Assembly (NCBI GenBank): GCA_020632715.1
Contig: JACKFA010000004.1
Coordinates: 496,001-560,000 of the forward strand
Direction of reading: 5' to 3'
Source of the DNA: Deltaproteobacteria bacterium
Lineage (GTDB): Bacteria; Myxococcota_A; UBA9042; PHBI01
DNA: 64,000 nucleotides
Under the pieces are notes generated by a model. That model was not told the DNA's origin. It ran no database searches and was given only the letters and a program-made list of their open reading frames with translations. Both the position numbers and the translations under genes were made by a program. The number at the start of each line of letters is the position of its first letter. The stretch's first letter is position 1. Of this stretch, positions 42,928 through 51,328 are shown piece by piece.

Positions 42928-44411
42928 TCGCCGACGTCCTGGGGGATCGCCCGGGGCGCGCCGACGACGACCCCGCGCGGGTCTTCGCCGACGAGCTCTC
43001 CCGCTTCCTCGCCGAGCGCGTCGACCCCGCCCGCGTCGACGCCGATCACCGCCTCCCCGAGGGCCTCCTCGGCGAGCTCGCCGAGCTCGGCGTCTTCGGC
43101 GTCTCCATCCCCGAGCGCTGGGGCGGGAGCGAGCTCGGCCTCGGCGGCGCCTGTACCCTCGTCGAGGCGCTCGCCCACCGCGATCGGGCCGTCGCCACCA
43201 CGGTCGGTCTCCACGTCGGCCTCGGCACGCGCGGCCTCGTCGCCTTCGCGACCGACGCCCAGCGCGACCGCTGGCTCCCCGACCTCGCGAGCGGCCGCCG
43301 CCTCGCCGCCTTCGCGACCACCGAGCCCGGCGCCGGGAGCGACCTCTCGCGCCTCGCGACCCGCGCGCGCCTCGACCCGGCGACCGGGCGGCTGCGCGTC
43401 GACGGGCAGAAGATCTACGTCACCAACGGCGGCCTCGCGCGCACGTACACCATCGCCGTCGCCACCGAGGGCCTCGGCGGCGCCGCGTTCGGGCAGAACC
43501 TGCTCGTCCTCGAGCGCGACGACGGCGTCGTCGTCGGCGCCGAGGAGCGGAAGCTCGGCCTCCGCGGCTCCTCCACGACCTCGCTCTTCCTCGACGGCGT
43601 GGACGTCGGCGTCGACCGCGTCATCGGCGCCCCGGGCAGCGGCCACAAGGTCATCGGCCAGGTGCTCGCCTTCGGGCGCACGGCCATGGCCGCCGGCTGC
43701 ACCGGCACCGCCTGGGCCGCGCTCGAGGGCGCGACGCGCCACGTCGCCGAGCGGCGCCAGTTCGGTAAGCCCCTCGCGGCGCAGCCCGTCGTACGCGTGC
43801 AGCTCGCGGACATGGTGGGCGGGCTCCTCGCCATGCGCGCCATCGTCGCCGCCACGGGGCGCGTCGAGCACGACGAGGCCGAGCTCGAGCGGCGCTCGCT
43901 CGCCGCCAAGGTCTTCTGCTCCGAGATGGACTGGACCATCTGCGACACCGCCCTCCAGCTCCACGGCGGCAGCGGCTACGTCGAGGAGACCGGCGCCGCG
44001 CTGCTCCTCCGCGACGCGCGCATCACGCGCATCTTCGAGGGCGCGAACGACGTGCTCCTCTCGCGCCTCGGCGCCCTCGAGATGGTGCGCCCGAGCGCGC
44101 CCGCGGCCACCGGCACGGCCGCGGACGACGTCGCCGCCTTGCTCGTCGAGGTGCGCGCCGCCTGGGGAGGGGCCGCGGACGGGCTGAAGGTCCTCCGCGA
44201 CCCCGTCCGCCTCCATCGCCTCGGGCGCCTCGCCGTCCTGCGCGAGGTCGCCGTGGCGACCGCCGAGCACGCGGCCCCGGGCCAGGCGGCGCAGCGCGAC
44301 CACGCCCTCGCGCGGCTCCGGCAGGCGGCCGAGGCGGCCGCGCGCGTGCCGACCCCCACCGACCACGTCGACGACGTCGTCGACGCCCTCCTCAACGCGG
44401 TGAGCCCATGA
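42924..44411 (+). CDS. Acyl-CoA dehydrogenase-family flavoprotein (probably acyl-ACP)
   Basis: This 495-residue FAD enzyme has the ACAD motifs: FATTEPGAGSDLS (130-142), VTNGG, RRQFGKPLAAQP (about 278-288), LQLHGGSGYVEE (345-355) and IFEGANDVLL, in which Glu372 is the catalytic base. Being coupled to an ACP on one side and a radical SAM enzyme on the other, it probably desaturates or oxidises a substrate bound to that ACP. The C-terminal 100 residues are an additional helical extension beyond classical 380-residue ACADs. The gene overlaps both neighbours by ATGA. Confidence 0.88.
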   Translation: MIADVLGDRPGRADDDPARVFADELSRFLAERVDPARVDADHRLPEGLLGELAELGVFGVSIPERWGGSELGLGGACTLVEALAHRDRAVATTVGLHVGLGTRGLVAFATDAQRDRWLPDLASGRRLAAFATTEPGAGSDLSRLATRARLDPATGRLRVDGQKIYVTNGGLARTYTIAVATEGLGGAAFGQNLLVLERDDGVVVGAEERKLGLRGSSTTSLFLDGVDVGVDRVIGAPGSGHKVIGQVLAFGRTAMAAGCTGTAWAALEGATRHVAERRQFGKPLAAQPVVRVQLADMVGGLLAMRAIVAATGRVEHDEAELERRSLAAKVFCSEMDWTICDTALQLHGGSGYVEETGAALLLRDARITRIFEGANDVLLSRLGALEMVRPSAPAATGTAADDVAALLVEVRAAWGGAADGLKVLRDPVRLHRLGRLAVLREVAVATAEHAAPGQAAQRDHALARLRQAAEAAARVPTPTDHVDDVVDALLNAVSP

Positions 44412-45709
44412 CGAAGAAGCTCCTGTTCGTCTACCCGCGCTTCGAGCGCCACGCCGACAGCCACCCCGAGCTCCGGCAGCACGTGCCGATGAACGAGTAT
44501 CTCGGCTCGCCGTCGCTCGGGATCGCGGCCATCGCGGCCATCACGCCCGCGGGGTGGGAGCTCGAGTTCCGCGACGACCGCGTGCTCGACGCGGCGCGCC
44601 CGACCGACGCGGACCTCGTGGCGCTCTCGTTCTTCACGCCGGCGGCCACGCGCGGGCTCGAGCTCGCCGACCACTTCCGCGCCGAGGGACACACGGTGGT
44701 CGCGGGCGGGATCTTCCCGACGGCCATGCCGGACGTCGTGCAGCCGCACGTCGACAGCGTGGTCGTCGGCGAGGGCGAGGCGAGCTGGCCGCGGCTGCTC
44801 GCGGACCTCGCGGCGGGGCGGCTCGCGCCGCGCTACACGTGCACCGAGAACGTGGACCTCGCGACGCTGCCGCCGCCGCGGACGTCGCTCTACTTCGAGA
44901 GCGAGGCGCCGGGCTCGCACCCGGACGACTACCCGCTCCAGCTCTCGCGCGGCTGCGCGCTCGGCTGCCACGCCTGCATCCTGCCGCGGAGCATGGGCGG
45001 GGCGCTGCGCCCGTTCCCGATCGCGCACGTCGTCGCGCAGCTCGAGGCGATGGAGGCCGCCGGGAAGCGCGCGAGCCTCACCGAGGACACGAGCTGGCTC
45101 CCGGGCGGCGGGCGGCGCGTGCTCGAGGAGCTCCTCGACTTCCTCGTGGAGCGCGGCGCCGGCGCCACGGTGAGCTACATCGGGACGTCCTTCCCGATGA
45201 TCCGCGCGACGCCGACGCGCCTCCTCGACAAGGCGAAGGCCGCCGGCATCGACATGTTCTACCTCGTGACGGGCTTCGACCCGATCAGCATGCGGGCGTG
45301 GACGGGGGAGCACCCGGCGGCGCTCACGCGCGCGGAGGAGGCGGTCGCGAAGGCGCACGACGCCGGCATCGAGCCGTACGCGTCGTTCTTGTTCGGGGGC
45401 GATCAGGACGACGAGGGCACGGTCGACCGCATCCTCGACTTCTGCGACCGGACGGGGATCCGCAAGGCCGAGTTCGCCATCGCGACGCCCTACCCGGGGA
45501 CGCCGCAGTGGGCGCAGCTCGAGGCCGAGGGCCGCCTCCTCACGCGCGAGTGGCGCCGCTACAACGACGCGAACCCGACGTTTCGCCCGCTCCGGCTCAC
45601 GCCCGAGCAGGTCGAGGAGGGCTACCTGCGCCTCTGGCGCGAGTTCTACGCGCCGCGGCGCGAGGCGGTCAGCGGCATGTCGGAGTACGACCGCATCATC
45701 CAGTTCTGA
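44408..45709 (+). CDS. B12-binding-domain radical SAM enzyme
   Basis: This 433-residue protein has an N-terminal cobalamin-binding-like domain (about 1-140, with VVAGGIFPTAMP and VVVGEGEASW). The radical SAM motif Cys183-x3-Cys187-x2-Cys190 ligates the 4Fe-4S cluster. A TIM-barrel body follows, with GTSFPMIRATP and FLFGGDQDDEGT, and then a C-terminal helical part. The canonical DxHxxG histidine of B12 domains is absent, as in many class B enzymes. It could methylate, cyclise or rearrange a carrier-bound or released intermediate. It is the last gene of the cassette. Confidence 0.87.
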   Translation: MTKKLLFVYPRFERHADSHPELRQHVPMNEYLGSPSLGIAAIAAITPAGWELEFRDDRVLDAARPTDADLVALSFFTPAATRGLELADHFRAEGHTVVAGGIFPTAMPDVVQPHVDSVVVGEGEASWPRLLADLAAGRLAPRYTCTENVDLATLPPPRTSLYFESEAPGSHPDDYPLQLSRGCALGCHACILPRSMGGALRPFPIAHVVAQLEAMEAAGKRASLTEDTSWLPGGGRRVLEELLDFLVERGAGATVSYIGTSFPMIRATPTRLLDKAKAAGIDMFYLVTGFDPISMRAWTGEHPAALTRAEEAVAKAHDAGIEPYASFLFGGDQDDEGTVDRILDFCDRTGIRKAEFAIATPYPGTPQWAQLEAEGRLLTREWRRYNDANPTFRPLRLTPEQVEEGYLRLWREFYAPRREAVSGMSEYDRIIQF

Positions 45710-45747
45710 GCGCGGGCGGTGGCGGAGGTCGACATCGGCCCTGGAGT

Positions 45748-45776
45748 TTGACTGAGACGGTAGGAATTCATACCTA
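45748..45776 (+). promoter_or_regulatory. Promoter of the vapBC module (leaderless)
   Basis: TTGACT (45748-45753), a 17-nt spacer and TACCTA (45771-45776) precede the ATG by 6 nt, so transcription should start at the start codon. The area is visibly more AT-rich than its flanks. Confidence 0.45.
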
Positions 45777-45787
45777 GAAAGTATGAA
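45767..45787 (+). promoter_or_regulatory. VapB operator palindrome
   Basis: TTCATAC and GTATGAA are exact reverse complements separated by 7 nt. They span the -10 box and the ATG (45783). This is the expected place for autorepression by the AbrB-type antitoxin. Confidence 0.6.
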
Positions 45788-46028
45788 AGCGACGCTCTCC
45801 GCGAAGGGCCAGGTCACCATCCCGAAATCGCTCCGTACCCGACTCGGGCTGCGCGAGGGGCAGGTGCTCGAGTTCGTCGAGCGCGACGGCGCGCTGGTCG
45901 TCACGAAGGCCACCCCCGCGGGCGACCCCACGCTGGCGGTCTACGGGATCCTCGGCCCGCGCGCGGCGCCCACCGACGAGCTCATCGAGGCGCTCCGCGG
46001 CCCCGCCGACGGCCTCGACGCGCCATGA
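45783..46028 (+). CDS. vapB: AbrB/SpoVT-type antitoxin (VapB)
   Basis: This 81-residue protein starts MKATLSAKGQVTIPKSLRTRLGL, the swapped-hairpin AbrB/MazE-like DNA-binding domain. A C-terminal tail follows that should wrap the toxin. The stop overlaps the toxin ATG (ATGA). Autoregulation through the palindrome over its own start codon is likely. No SD is seen, in line with a leaderless transcript. Confidence 0.9.
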   Translation: MKATLSAKGQVTIPKSLRTRLGLREGQVLEFVERDGALVVTKATPAGDPTLAVYGILGPRAAPTDELIEALRGPADGLDAP

Positions 46029-46432
46029 TCACCGCCGTCGACACCAGCGTCCTCCTCGACGTCTTCGGCGCGGACCCACGGTTCGGCAGCAGCTCGCGCG
46101 CGCTCCTCGGCCAGTGCCTCCACGAGGGGCGGGTGATCGTGTGCGATGTGGTCGTCGCCGAGATCACGAGCGCGTTCCCCGAGGCTCGCGCCGCCCAGGA
46201 CGCGCTCGCGCGGCTCGGGGTCGCCTACGAGCCGAGTGGCGAAGACGCCGCCGTGCTCGCGGGCGTCGCGTTCGCCGCCTACCGCGCCCGCGGAGGCAAG
46301 CGCGAGCGCGTCGTCGCGGACTTCCTCATCGGGAGTCACGCACTGCAACACGCCGACCGGCTCTTGAGCCGGGACCGCGGCTTCCACCGGACGTACTTCG
46401 CCGGGCTCACCGTCCTCGATCCGACGGCCTAG
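46025..46432 (+). CDS. vapC: PIN-domain toxin (VapC)
   Basis: This 135-residue PIN ribonuclease starts ITAVDTSVLLDVF with the first metal-binding Asp. VVAEI supplies a conserved Glu, and VADFLIGSHAL carries the third acidic residue (Asp); the late LLSRDRGFH completes the family pattern. It would cleave RNA, often tRNA, when VapB is degraded. Its TAG stop and the TAG stop of the convergent hydrolase share the palindrome CTAG (46429-46432), so the two genes overlap tail to tail by three bases with no room for a terminator. Confidence 0.9.
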   Translation: MITAVDTSVLLDVFGADPRFGSSSRALLGQCLHEGRVIVCDVVVAEITSAFPEARAAQDALARLGVAYEPSGEDAAVLAGVAFAAYRARGGKRERVVADFLIGSHALQHADRLLSRDRGFHRTYFAGLTVLDPTA

Positions 46433-47277
46433 GGCGGCGTGCTCCCGAGCCAGTCCAGCAAGAGCCGGTTGAAGCGCTCCGGCTCCTCCTCGTGCGGGCA
46501 GTGGCCGCTCTTCTCGAAGAGCACGAGGCGCGCGTGCGGCAGGCGCTTCGCGAGGTCGTAGCCACCCGCCACCGGGAGGACCCCGTCGCGCGCGCCCCAC
46601 ACGATGAGCGTCGGCTGCGTGACCCCGTCGAGGCCGCGGTCGACGGCGTGCAACCCCTCCGGGAGCCGCCGCGCGACGGCCGTCAGCACCTTCAGCGATC
46701 CCGGGTGCCCGAGCGGCGTCCAGAACCCCGCCATGTAGTGGCTGTCGATCTCGAGGTTCTTGTAGGCGAGCGCCACGAGCCCCGCCCGCAAGAGCGTCGG
46801 CCCGACGAAGCGCGCGTAGAGCGGGTCGAGCGCCTTCACCTGCGTCCGCAAGAGCGGCCACGGGCGCTGCGTCTCGAGCGCCGCCGCGTTCACGAGCACG
46901 AGCCGCGCCACGCGCTCCGGCCGCGTCTCCGCGACCTGCAGCGACACCGCCCCGCCGAGGCTGTTCCCGACGAACGTCGCCCGCGCGACGCCGACCTTGT
47001 CGAGCGCCCCCAGCACGAACGCCGCGAGCGACGCGATGTCGTAGCCGCCGCGGCCGCGCTCGCTCCAGCCGTGCCCCTTCTGGCACACCGCGATCACGCG
47101 GTGGCGCGCCGCCAGCGCGTCGAGGTTCATCCGCCACGCCCAGCTCGACACCGCGATCCCGTGGATGAGCACCACCGCGGGGGCGTCGCGCGGGCCGACG
47201 TCGATGAGGTGGCAGTACCCGCCCGGCACGGCCACGACGCGCGACGCGGCGTGCCACCCGACGCGCGGCGCGCTCAC
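46429..47277 (-). CDS. Alpha/beta hydrolase
   Basis: This 282-residue protein has the oxyanion HG motif (VVLIHGIAVSSW), KGHGWSER, the nucleophile elbow FVGNSLGG (Ser), an Asp in WGARDGVLP and a His in KSGHCPHEE, forming the Ser-Asp-His triad. It resembles esterases or C-C bond hydrolases rather than epoxide hydrolases, because the nucleophile is Ser. The GTG start overlaps the upstream stop (GTGA). Substrate unknown. Confidence 0.85.
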   Translation of the reverse strand: MSAPRVGWHAASRVVAVPGGYCHLIDVGPRDAPAVVLIHGIAVSSWAWRMNLDALAARHRVIAVCQKGHGWSERGRGGYDIASLAAFVLGALDKVGVARATFVGNSLGGAVSLQVAETRPERVARLVLVNAAALETQRPWPLLRTQVKALDPLYARFVGPTLLRAGLVALAYKNLEIDSHYMAGFWTPLGHPGSLKVLTAVARRLPEGLHAVDRGLDGVTQPTLIVWGARDGVLPVAGGYDLAKRLPHARLVLFEKSGHCPHEEEPERFNRLLLDWLGSTPP

Positions 47278-48119
47278 CGCGACTTCAGCGCCTCGAGGGT
47301 CGCCTTGACCGTCGTCGTCTCGTCGCGCTCGAGCTGCACGTAGCGCACCCAGCGGTCGAAGCCCGGCTTCTCGAGCCGCACGAGGTAGCGCAGCGTCGGC
47401 AGCTTCAGCGGCGCGAGCGGCGTCACCCCGACCTTCTTGTCGTCGAGCCACACCTCGACCCCGGCCGCCGGCTCCGTCACCACGGCGAGCGTGCCCTCGT
47501 AGATGATCTTCACGAGGCGCAGCGCGACCGCCGCGGGCTCCTCGCCCGCCTTGACCTCGAAGGCCACGGTCGCCGGCGTGTAGTCGGCGAGCGTCGCCTC
47601 CGCCGTGTGCTTCCCGGGCACGAAGAGCGCCGTCGGGCGCTCGGCGCTCGCGATCGGCGTGCTCTCGACGAGCACCCGCGCCTCGGGCGGGTCGACCGTG
47701 AACGTCACCGGCGCCGGCGCCCGCTTGGCCTTCGTGAGCCGCTTCACGGCGATGTCGAGCTTCTGCTCGATCTCCGCGGCGTCGTCCGAGCCCGGCTCGA
47801 GCACCAGGAAGCCCTGCGCGTAGAGGAGCACCTTGTCCCAGCGCTTCGCCGCCTCCGACACCATCACGAGGTTGTAGAAGATGTCGCTCCCGCCGTTCAT
47901 CCGTGGCAGCGCCTTCTCGAAGTGCTCGAGGGCCTCCTGCGCCCGCCCGGAGCGCGTGAGGCGCACGGCCTTGTCGTACTCCCGCTGCGCCTGCGCGTCC
48001 TCGACGCTGCGGTCCTTCTCCTGGCCAGGCGGCGGGCCCGCGAGCGACGCGGGCGACGCCACGACGATGAGCGTGAGGGCCGCCGCCACCGCGAGGCCGA
48101 GGGTGCGCGAGAGGGTCAT
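47274..48119 (-). CDS. Exported TPR/PEGA-domain protein
   Basis: This 281-residue protein has a signal peptide ending near SLAGPP and a TPR-like helical region (about 30-105, with EALEHFEKAL). Two PEGA-like beta units follow: FTVDPPEARVLVESTPIA then LFVPGKHTAEATL, and AVVTEPAAGVEVWLDDKKVG then LRYLVRLEKPG. PEGA domains are surface or periplasmic binding modules. A GAGGAG SD precedes the ATG at 48119. It is coupled by GTGA to the hydrolase and lies 40 bp after the S41 protease, so all three may be one operon. Confidence 0.78.
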   Translation of the reverse strand: MTLSRTLGLAVAAALTLIVVASPASLAGPPPGQEKDRSVEDAQAQREYDKAVRLTRSGRAQEALEHFEKALPRMNGGSDIFYNLVMVSEAAKRWDKVLLYAQGFLVLEPGSDDAAEIEQKLDIAVKRLTKAKRAPAPVTFTVDPPEARVLVESTPIASAERPTALFVPGKHTAEATLADYTPATVAFEVKAGEEPAAVALRLVKIIYEGTLAVVTEPAAGVEVWLDDKKVGVTPLAPLKLPTLRYLVRLEKPGFDRWVRYVQLERDETTTVKATLEALKSR

Positions 48120-48159
48120 GGTGGGCTCCTCGTGAGGCCGCCGCCGCCGCGGCGCCAGG

Positions 48160-51156
48160 CTACTTCTTGAACACCGTGAAGCGGATGGAGCTCTGGTGCG
48201 CGTCGTCCTCGCGCGCGACGATGTCGAGCGCGTTCTCGCCGTCCACGAGCGGCAGGTCGAAGGAGAACGGCAGCTCGTCGCGCGCCGCCCCCGCGGCCCC
48301 CTCCGACAGGAAGAAGACCTTGTCGCCGCCGCGGAAGATGTAGAGCTGCCGCCGCGCGTTGCTGCCGCTCGCGTAGCGCGCGACACCCTTGATGAGGACG
48401 TGCTTCGCGCCCGTCACGAGCTCCGGCCGCTCGACGCGCAGCTCCGGCGGGCGCGACTGCAGCACCTCCGCCACGCTCGCGGGCGTCGCCGCGCCCGTGT
48501 CCCCCTGCGACACCCGGTCGGCTGGCACCCAGCCGCGCTCCGGCGCCTTGTCGGGGCCCGGCCACTCGACCTCGAGCCAGTCGCCGGCGGCCCCGCGGAG
48601 GGTCAGCACGGCGCCGGCCGCGGCCTCGCCGAGCTCCGGCGCGTCGCGGTGCGCGCCCGCCCGCACGAGGACCGCTCCCTCGCCGACCTGCACGACCCCC
48701 GACTTCGCGACGCGCGCCGGGAAGCCGTCGGGGTACACGCGCTCGCTGAGGTCGTCCTGCGACCAGACCTTGAGCTCCTGATCGGCGATGCTGAGCTTCA
48801 GCTGCACGTTCCGCGCCTTCAGCGTGTCGCGCACCTTCAGCCGGAACGTCGCCGACTTCGCCTCGCCCGGCGCGAGGGGGCCGATCTCCTCGCGCCCCTC
48901 GGTCAGGAACACGTCGTGCCCGGTCTCGTTCTTGAGGCTCGCGACCACCTGCCCGGCGCGCCCGCTGCCCGTGTTCGCGACGCGCACGACGAGATCGACC
49001 GTCTCCCCGCGCTGGATGAGCCCGTCGCCGTTGCCCTGGGCGTCGACCACGCGCACCGAGTGCGAGAAGAGCGGCCGCGGGAGGTCGTCGACCGCCACGA
49101 ACGCGCTCATCGCGAGGTCCGTGGGCACGTCGTCGACGTAGAGGTGGAGCGTCGGCCGGTCGCCGATGGCCGGCAGGCTCTTCGCGAGCTGCACCGAGAG
49201 CGTGCGCGTGACGGTCTGCCCGGGCTCGACGTAGCCGAACCCGATCTCCTTGCCGGCGAGCGCGTCGATCGCCGAGGCGAACACGCCGTGCACGCGGAAG
49301 AGCGGCGTCTTCCCCGTGTTCGTGAGCGACGCCACGACCTCGGCCGCCTCCCCGGCGACGAGGGGCTTCCCGGCCGCGGCCGCGCGGATCTCGAGCTTCG
49401 TGTCGACGCGCGGCTTCCCGACGGCCTCCCCGGCGCGCCAGTCGACGCCGACCTTCTGCAGCTCCGCCACGAGCCGCGCCTCCTCGGTCGCCTGCCGCCG
49501 CGCGAGGAAGCCCGTCGCCTGGATGAGCGCCTGCTTCCGGTTCGGCGCGGGCGCCGCGAGCAAGAGCTCGTGCGCGAGCTTCACGCGCGCGTCCTCGACG
49601 AAGGGCTCGCCGCGCCGCCGGTGGTGGGAGCCCTCGGCGTCGCCGCTCTCGAGGAGGCGCAGCTGCGCGGCCGGGCGGATGTCCTCGCGCGCGCGGGCGT
49701 TGTCGAGGTGGCTCGCGAGGCCGGCCTCGCCCTTGTCGTCGGCGCTCGCGGGGTGCAGGTCGAGGTCGCCCGCGCCGACGGCGATCGGGATGACGTCGAT
49801 GTCCGGGATGATACCGACGGACTGGATCGAGAGGTCCCCGGGCGTCAGGTACTGCGCGATGGTCAGCTTCAGCGCGGCCTCGTCGATCTTGTAGACGACC
49901 TGCACCGAGCCCTTCCCGAAGCTGCGCTCGCCGAGGATCACGGCGCGGTCGTTGCGCTTGAGGGCGCCGGCCACGATCTCCGAGGCCGACGCGCTGCCGC
50001 GGTTGATGAGCACCACGATCGGCAGCTCGGAGAGCGTGTTGGCGGAGGTCGCGTGGTTCTCCTCGCGCTCGCGCGCCCCCTCGCGCACGGTCGTCACGAT
50101 GGTGCCGTGGTCGATGAACGTGTCGGACACGGCGATGGCCTGGTCGAGGAGGCCGCCGGGGTTGTCGCGCAGGTCGAGGACGAGCCCGGTGAGGCCGCCC
50201 TTCCGGGCCTGGAGGCGCTCGAGGGCGGCGCGCAGATCTTCGCCCGTGTTCTCCTGGAAGTTGCGGATGTGGACGTAGCCGAGCCCGTCGGGGAGCGGCT
50301 CGTCGTCGACCGAGGACACGGAGATCTCGCGCCGCGTGAGCTCGACGGGCTTCGCCTGGTCCCAGCCGTCGCGCCGGAGCCAGAGCGTGACCTTCGTGCC
50401 GGGCTCGCCGCGGAGCAGGTTCGCGGCCTCGCTCAAGGTCATGCTGACGGTCGACTCGGCGTCGATCTGGAGGATGAGGTCGCCGGCCTGCACGCCCGAC
50501 TCGGCCGCGGGCGTCTCGGGCATGACGCTCATGACGGCGAGGGTGCCGTCGTCGACGCCGATGGAGAGGCCGAGCCCGCCGAAGCGGCCCTTCTGGCCGA
50601 GCTGCATCTCGCGGTAGATCCGCGGCGGGAGCAGGAGCGAGTGCGGGTCGAGGGTCGAGAGGAGGCCGTTCACCGAGGAGAACTCGACGTCCTGGAGGTT
50701 CGCCTGGGCGGGGAGGTTCTTCTCGAGGAACTCGTAGATCTCGAGGAGCTTCCAGTTGAGCTCGTAGAGGTCGCCGACGCGGTCGAGGGCGAAGGTCTTC
50801 TTGGCGGCGTCGGCGACGACGTCGACGGAGACGGGCTCCTTGGACTTCTTGTCGCGCTCGACCGTGACCATCACCTCGGGGACGTCGCGCTGGATCGCGA
50901 CGAGCGCGGCGACGGCCATCTCGCGGGGGGCGATGCGGTCGGGATCGACGTAGTGCGCGCGCACGTGCCCGATGACGCGCGAGAGGAAGCGCCCCTTCGC
51001 GAGGTCGTAGGTGCCGGCGCGGTCGGTCTTCGCGGTGGCGGCCTGGAAGAACGGGCCGCGGTCGGCGCCGAAGTCCATGGCGACCGTGAGCGCGAGCGCC
51101 GCGGCGAAGCAGCCGATCGAGATCCACAGACGCTGGGAGCGGGGCAGGAGCAGCAT
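48160..51156 (-). CDS. S41 C-terminal processing protease with long extension
   Basis: This 998-residue protein has an N-terminal membrane anchor (about 10-28), a tail-specific protease N-domain with LLSTLDPHSLLLPP (165-178), a PDZ domain (about 190-270) and the S41 core. The core has LVLDLRDNPGGLLD (325-338), the catalytic Ser in INRGSASASE (about 390) and the catalytic Lys415 in ERSFGKGSVQ. The 500 residues after about 480 are unusual: CARDB-like beta domains (GKPLVAGEAAEVVASLTNTG, GETVDLVVRVANTGSG), an SH3-like segment and a terminal beta domain. These probably bind envelope substrates or the wall. The ATG at 51156 is preferred over an upstream start at 51198; its SD is weak. Confidence 0.88.
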   Translation of the reverse strand: MLLLPRSQRLWISIGCFAAALALTVAMDFGADRGPFFQAATAKTDRAGTYDLAKGRFLSRVIGHVRAHYVDPDRIAPREMAVAALVAIQRDVPEVMVTVERDKKSKEPVSVDVVADAAKKTFALDRVGDLYELNWKLLEIYEFLEKNLPAQANLQDVEFSSVNGLLSTLDPHSLLLPPRIYREMQLGQKGRFGGLGLSIGVDDGTLAVMSVMPETPAAESGVQAGDLILQIDAESTVSMTLSEAANLLRGEPGTKVTLWLRRDGWDQAKPVELTRREISVSSVDDEPLPDGLGYVHIRNFQENTGEDLRAALERLQARKGGLTGLVLDLRDNPGGLLDQAIAVSDTFIDHGTIVTTVREGAREREENHATSANTLSELPIVVLINRGSASASEIVAGALKRNDRAVILGERSFGKGSVQVVYKIDEAALKLTIAQYLTPGDLSIQSVGIIPDIDVIPIAVGAGDLDLHPASADDKGEAGLASHLDNARAREDIRPAAQLRLLESGDAEGSHHRRRGEPFVEDARVKLAHELLLAAPAPNRKQALIQATGFLARRQATEEARLVAELQKVGVDWRAGEAVGKPRVDTKLEIRAAAAGKPLVAGEAAEVVASLTNTGKTPLFRVHGVFASAIDALAGKEIGFGYVEPGQTVTRTLSVQLAKSLPAIGDRPTLHLYVDDVPTDLAMSAFVAVDDLPRPLFSHSVRVVDAQGNGDGLIQRGETVDLVVRVANTGSGRAGQVVASLKNETGHDVFLTEGREEIGPLAPGEAKSATFRLKVRDTLKARNVQLKLSIADQELKVWSQDDLSERVYPDGFPARVAKSGVVQVGEGAVLVRAGAHRDAPELGEAAAGAVLTLRGAAGDWLEVEWPGPDKAPERGWVPADRVSQGDTGAATPASVAEVLQSRPPELRVERPELVTGAKHVLIKGVARYASGSNARRQLYIFRGGDKVFFLSEGAAGAARDELPFSFDLPLVDGENALDIVAREDDAHQSSIRFTVFKK

Positions 51157-51328
51157 GGGCGGTGATGCTATCCGAATCCTCGGCGACGGTGGAACCAATC
51201 GCGTCCGGGAGGTGGGTCGGGGCGTCGACGCGCCGCCGTGGGGCGCGCGGATCAGAGCCTATCATTCGGTCGCGCGCGGCTCTATTCCAGCGTATGGTGG
51301 GCGGCCGAGGCACGGGAGCAGCGCGCGC

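Noticed and set aside
41630..45709. Ladderane, hopanoid or polyketide cluster
   Set aside because: The SDR and radical SAM types recall such clusters, but ketosynthases, phytoene-desaturase-like enzymes and squalene-hopene genes are all absent.
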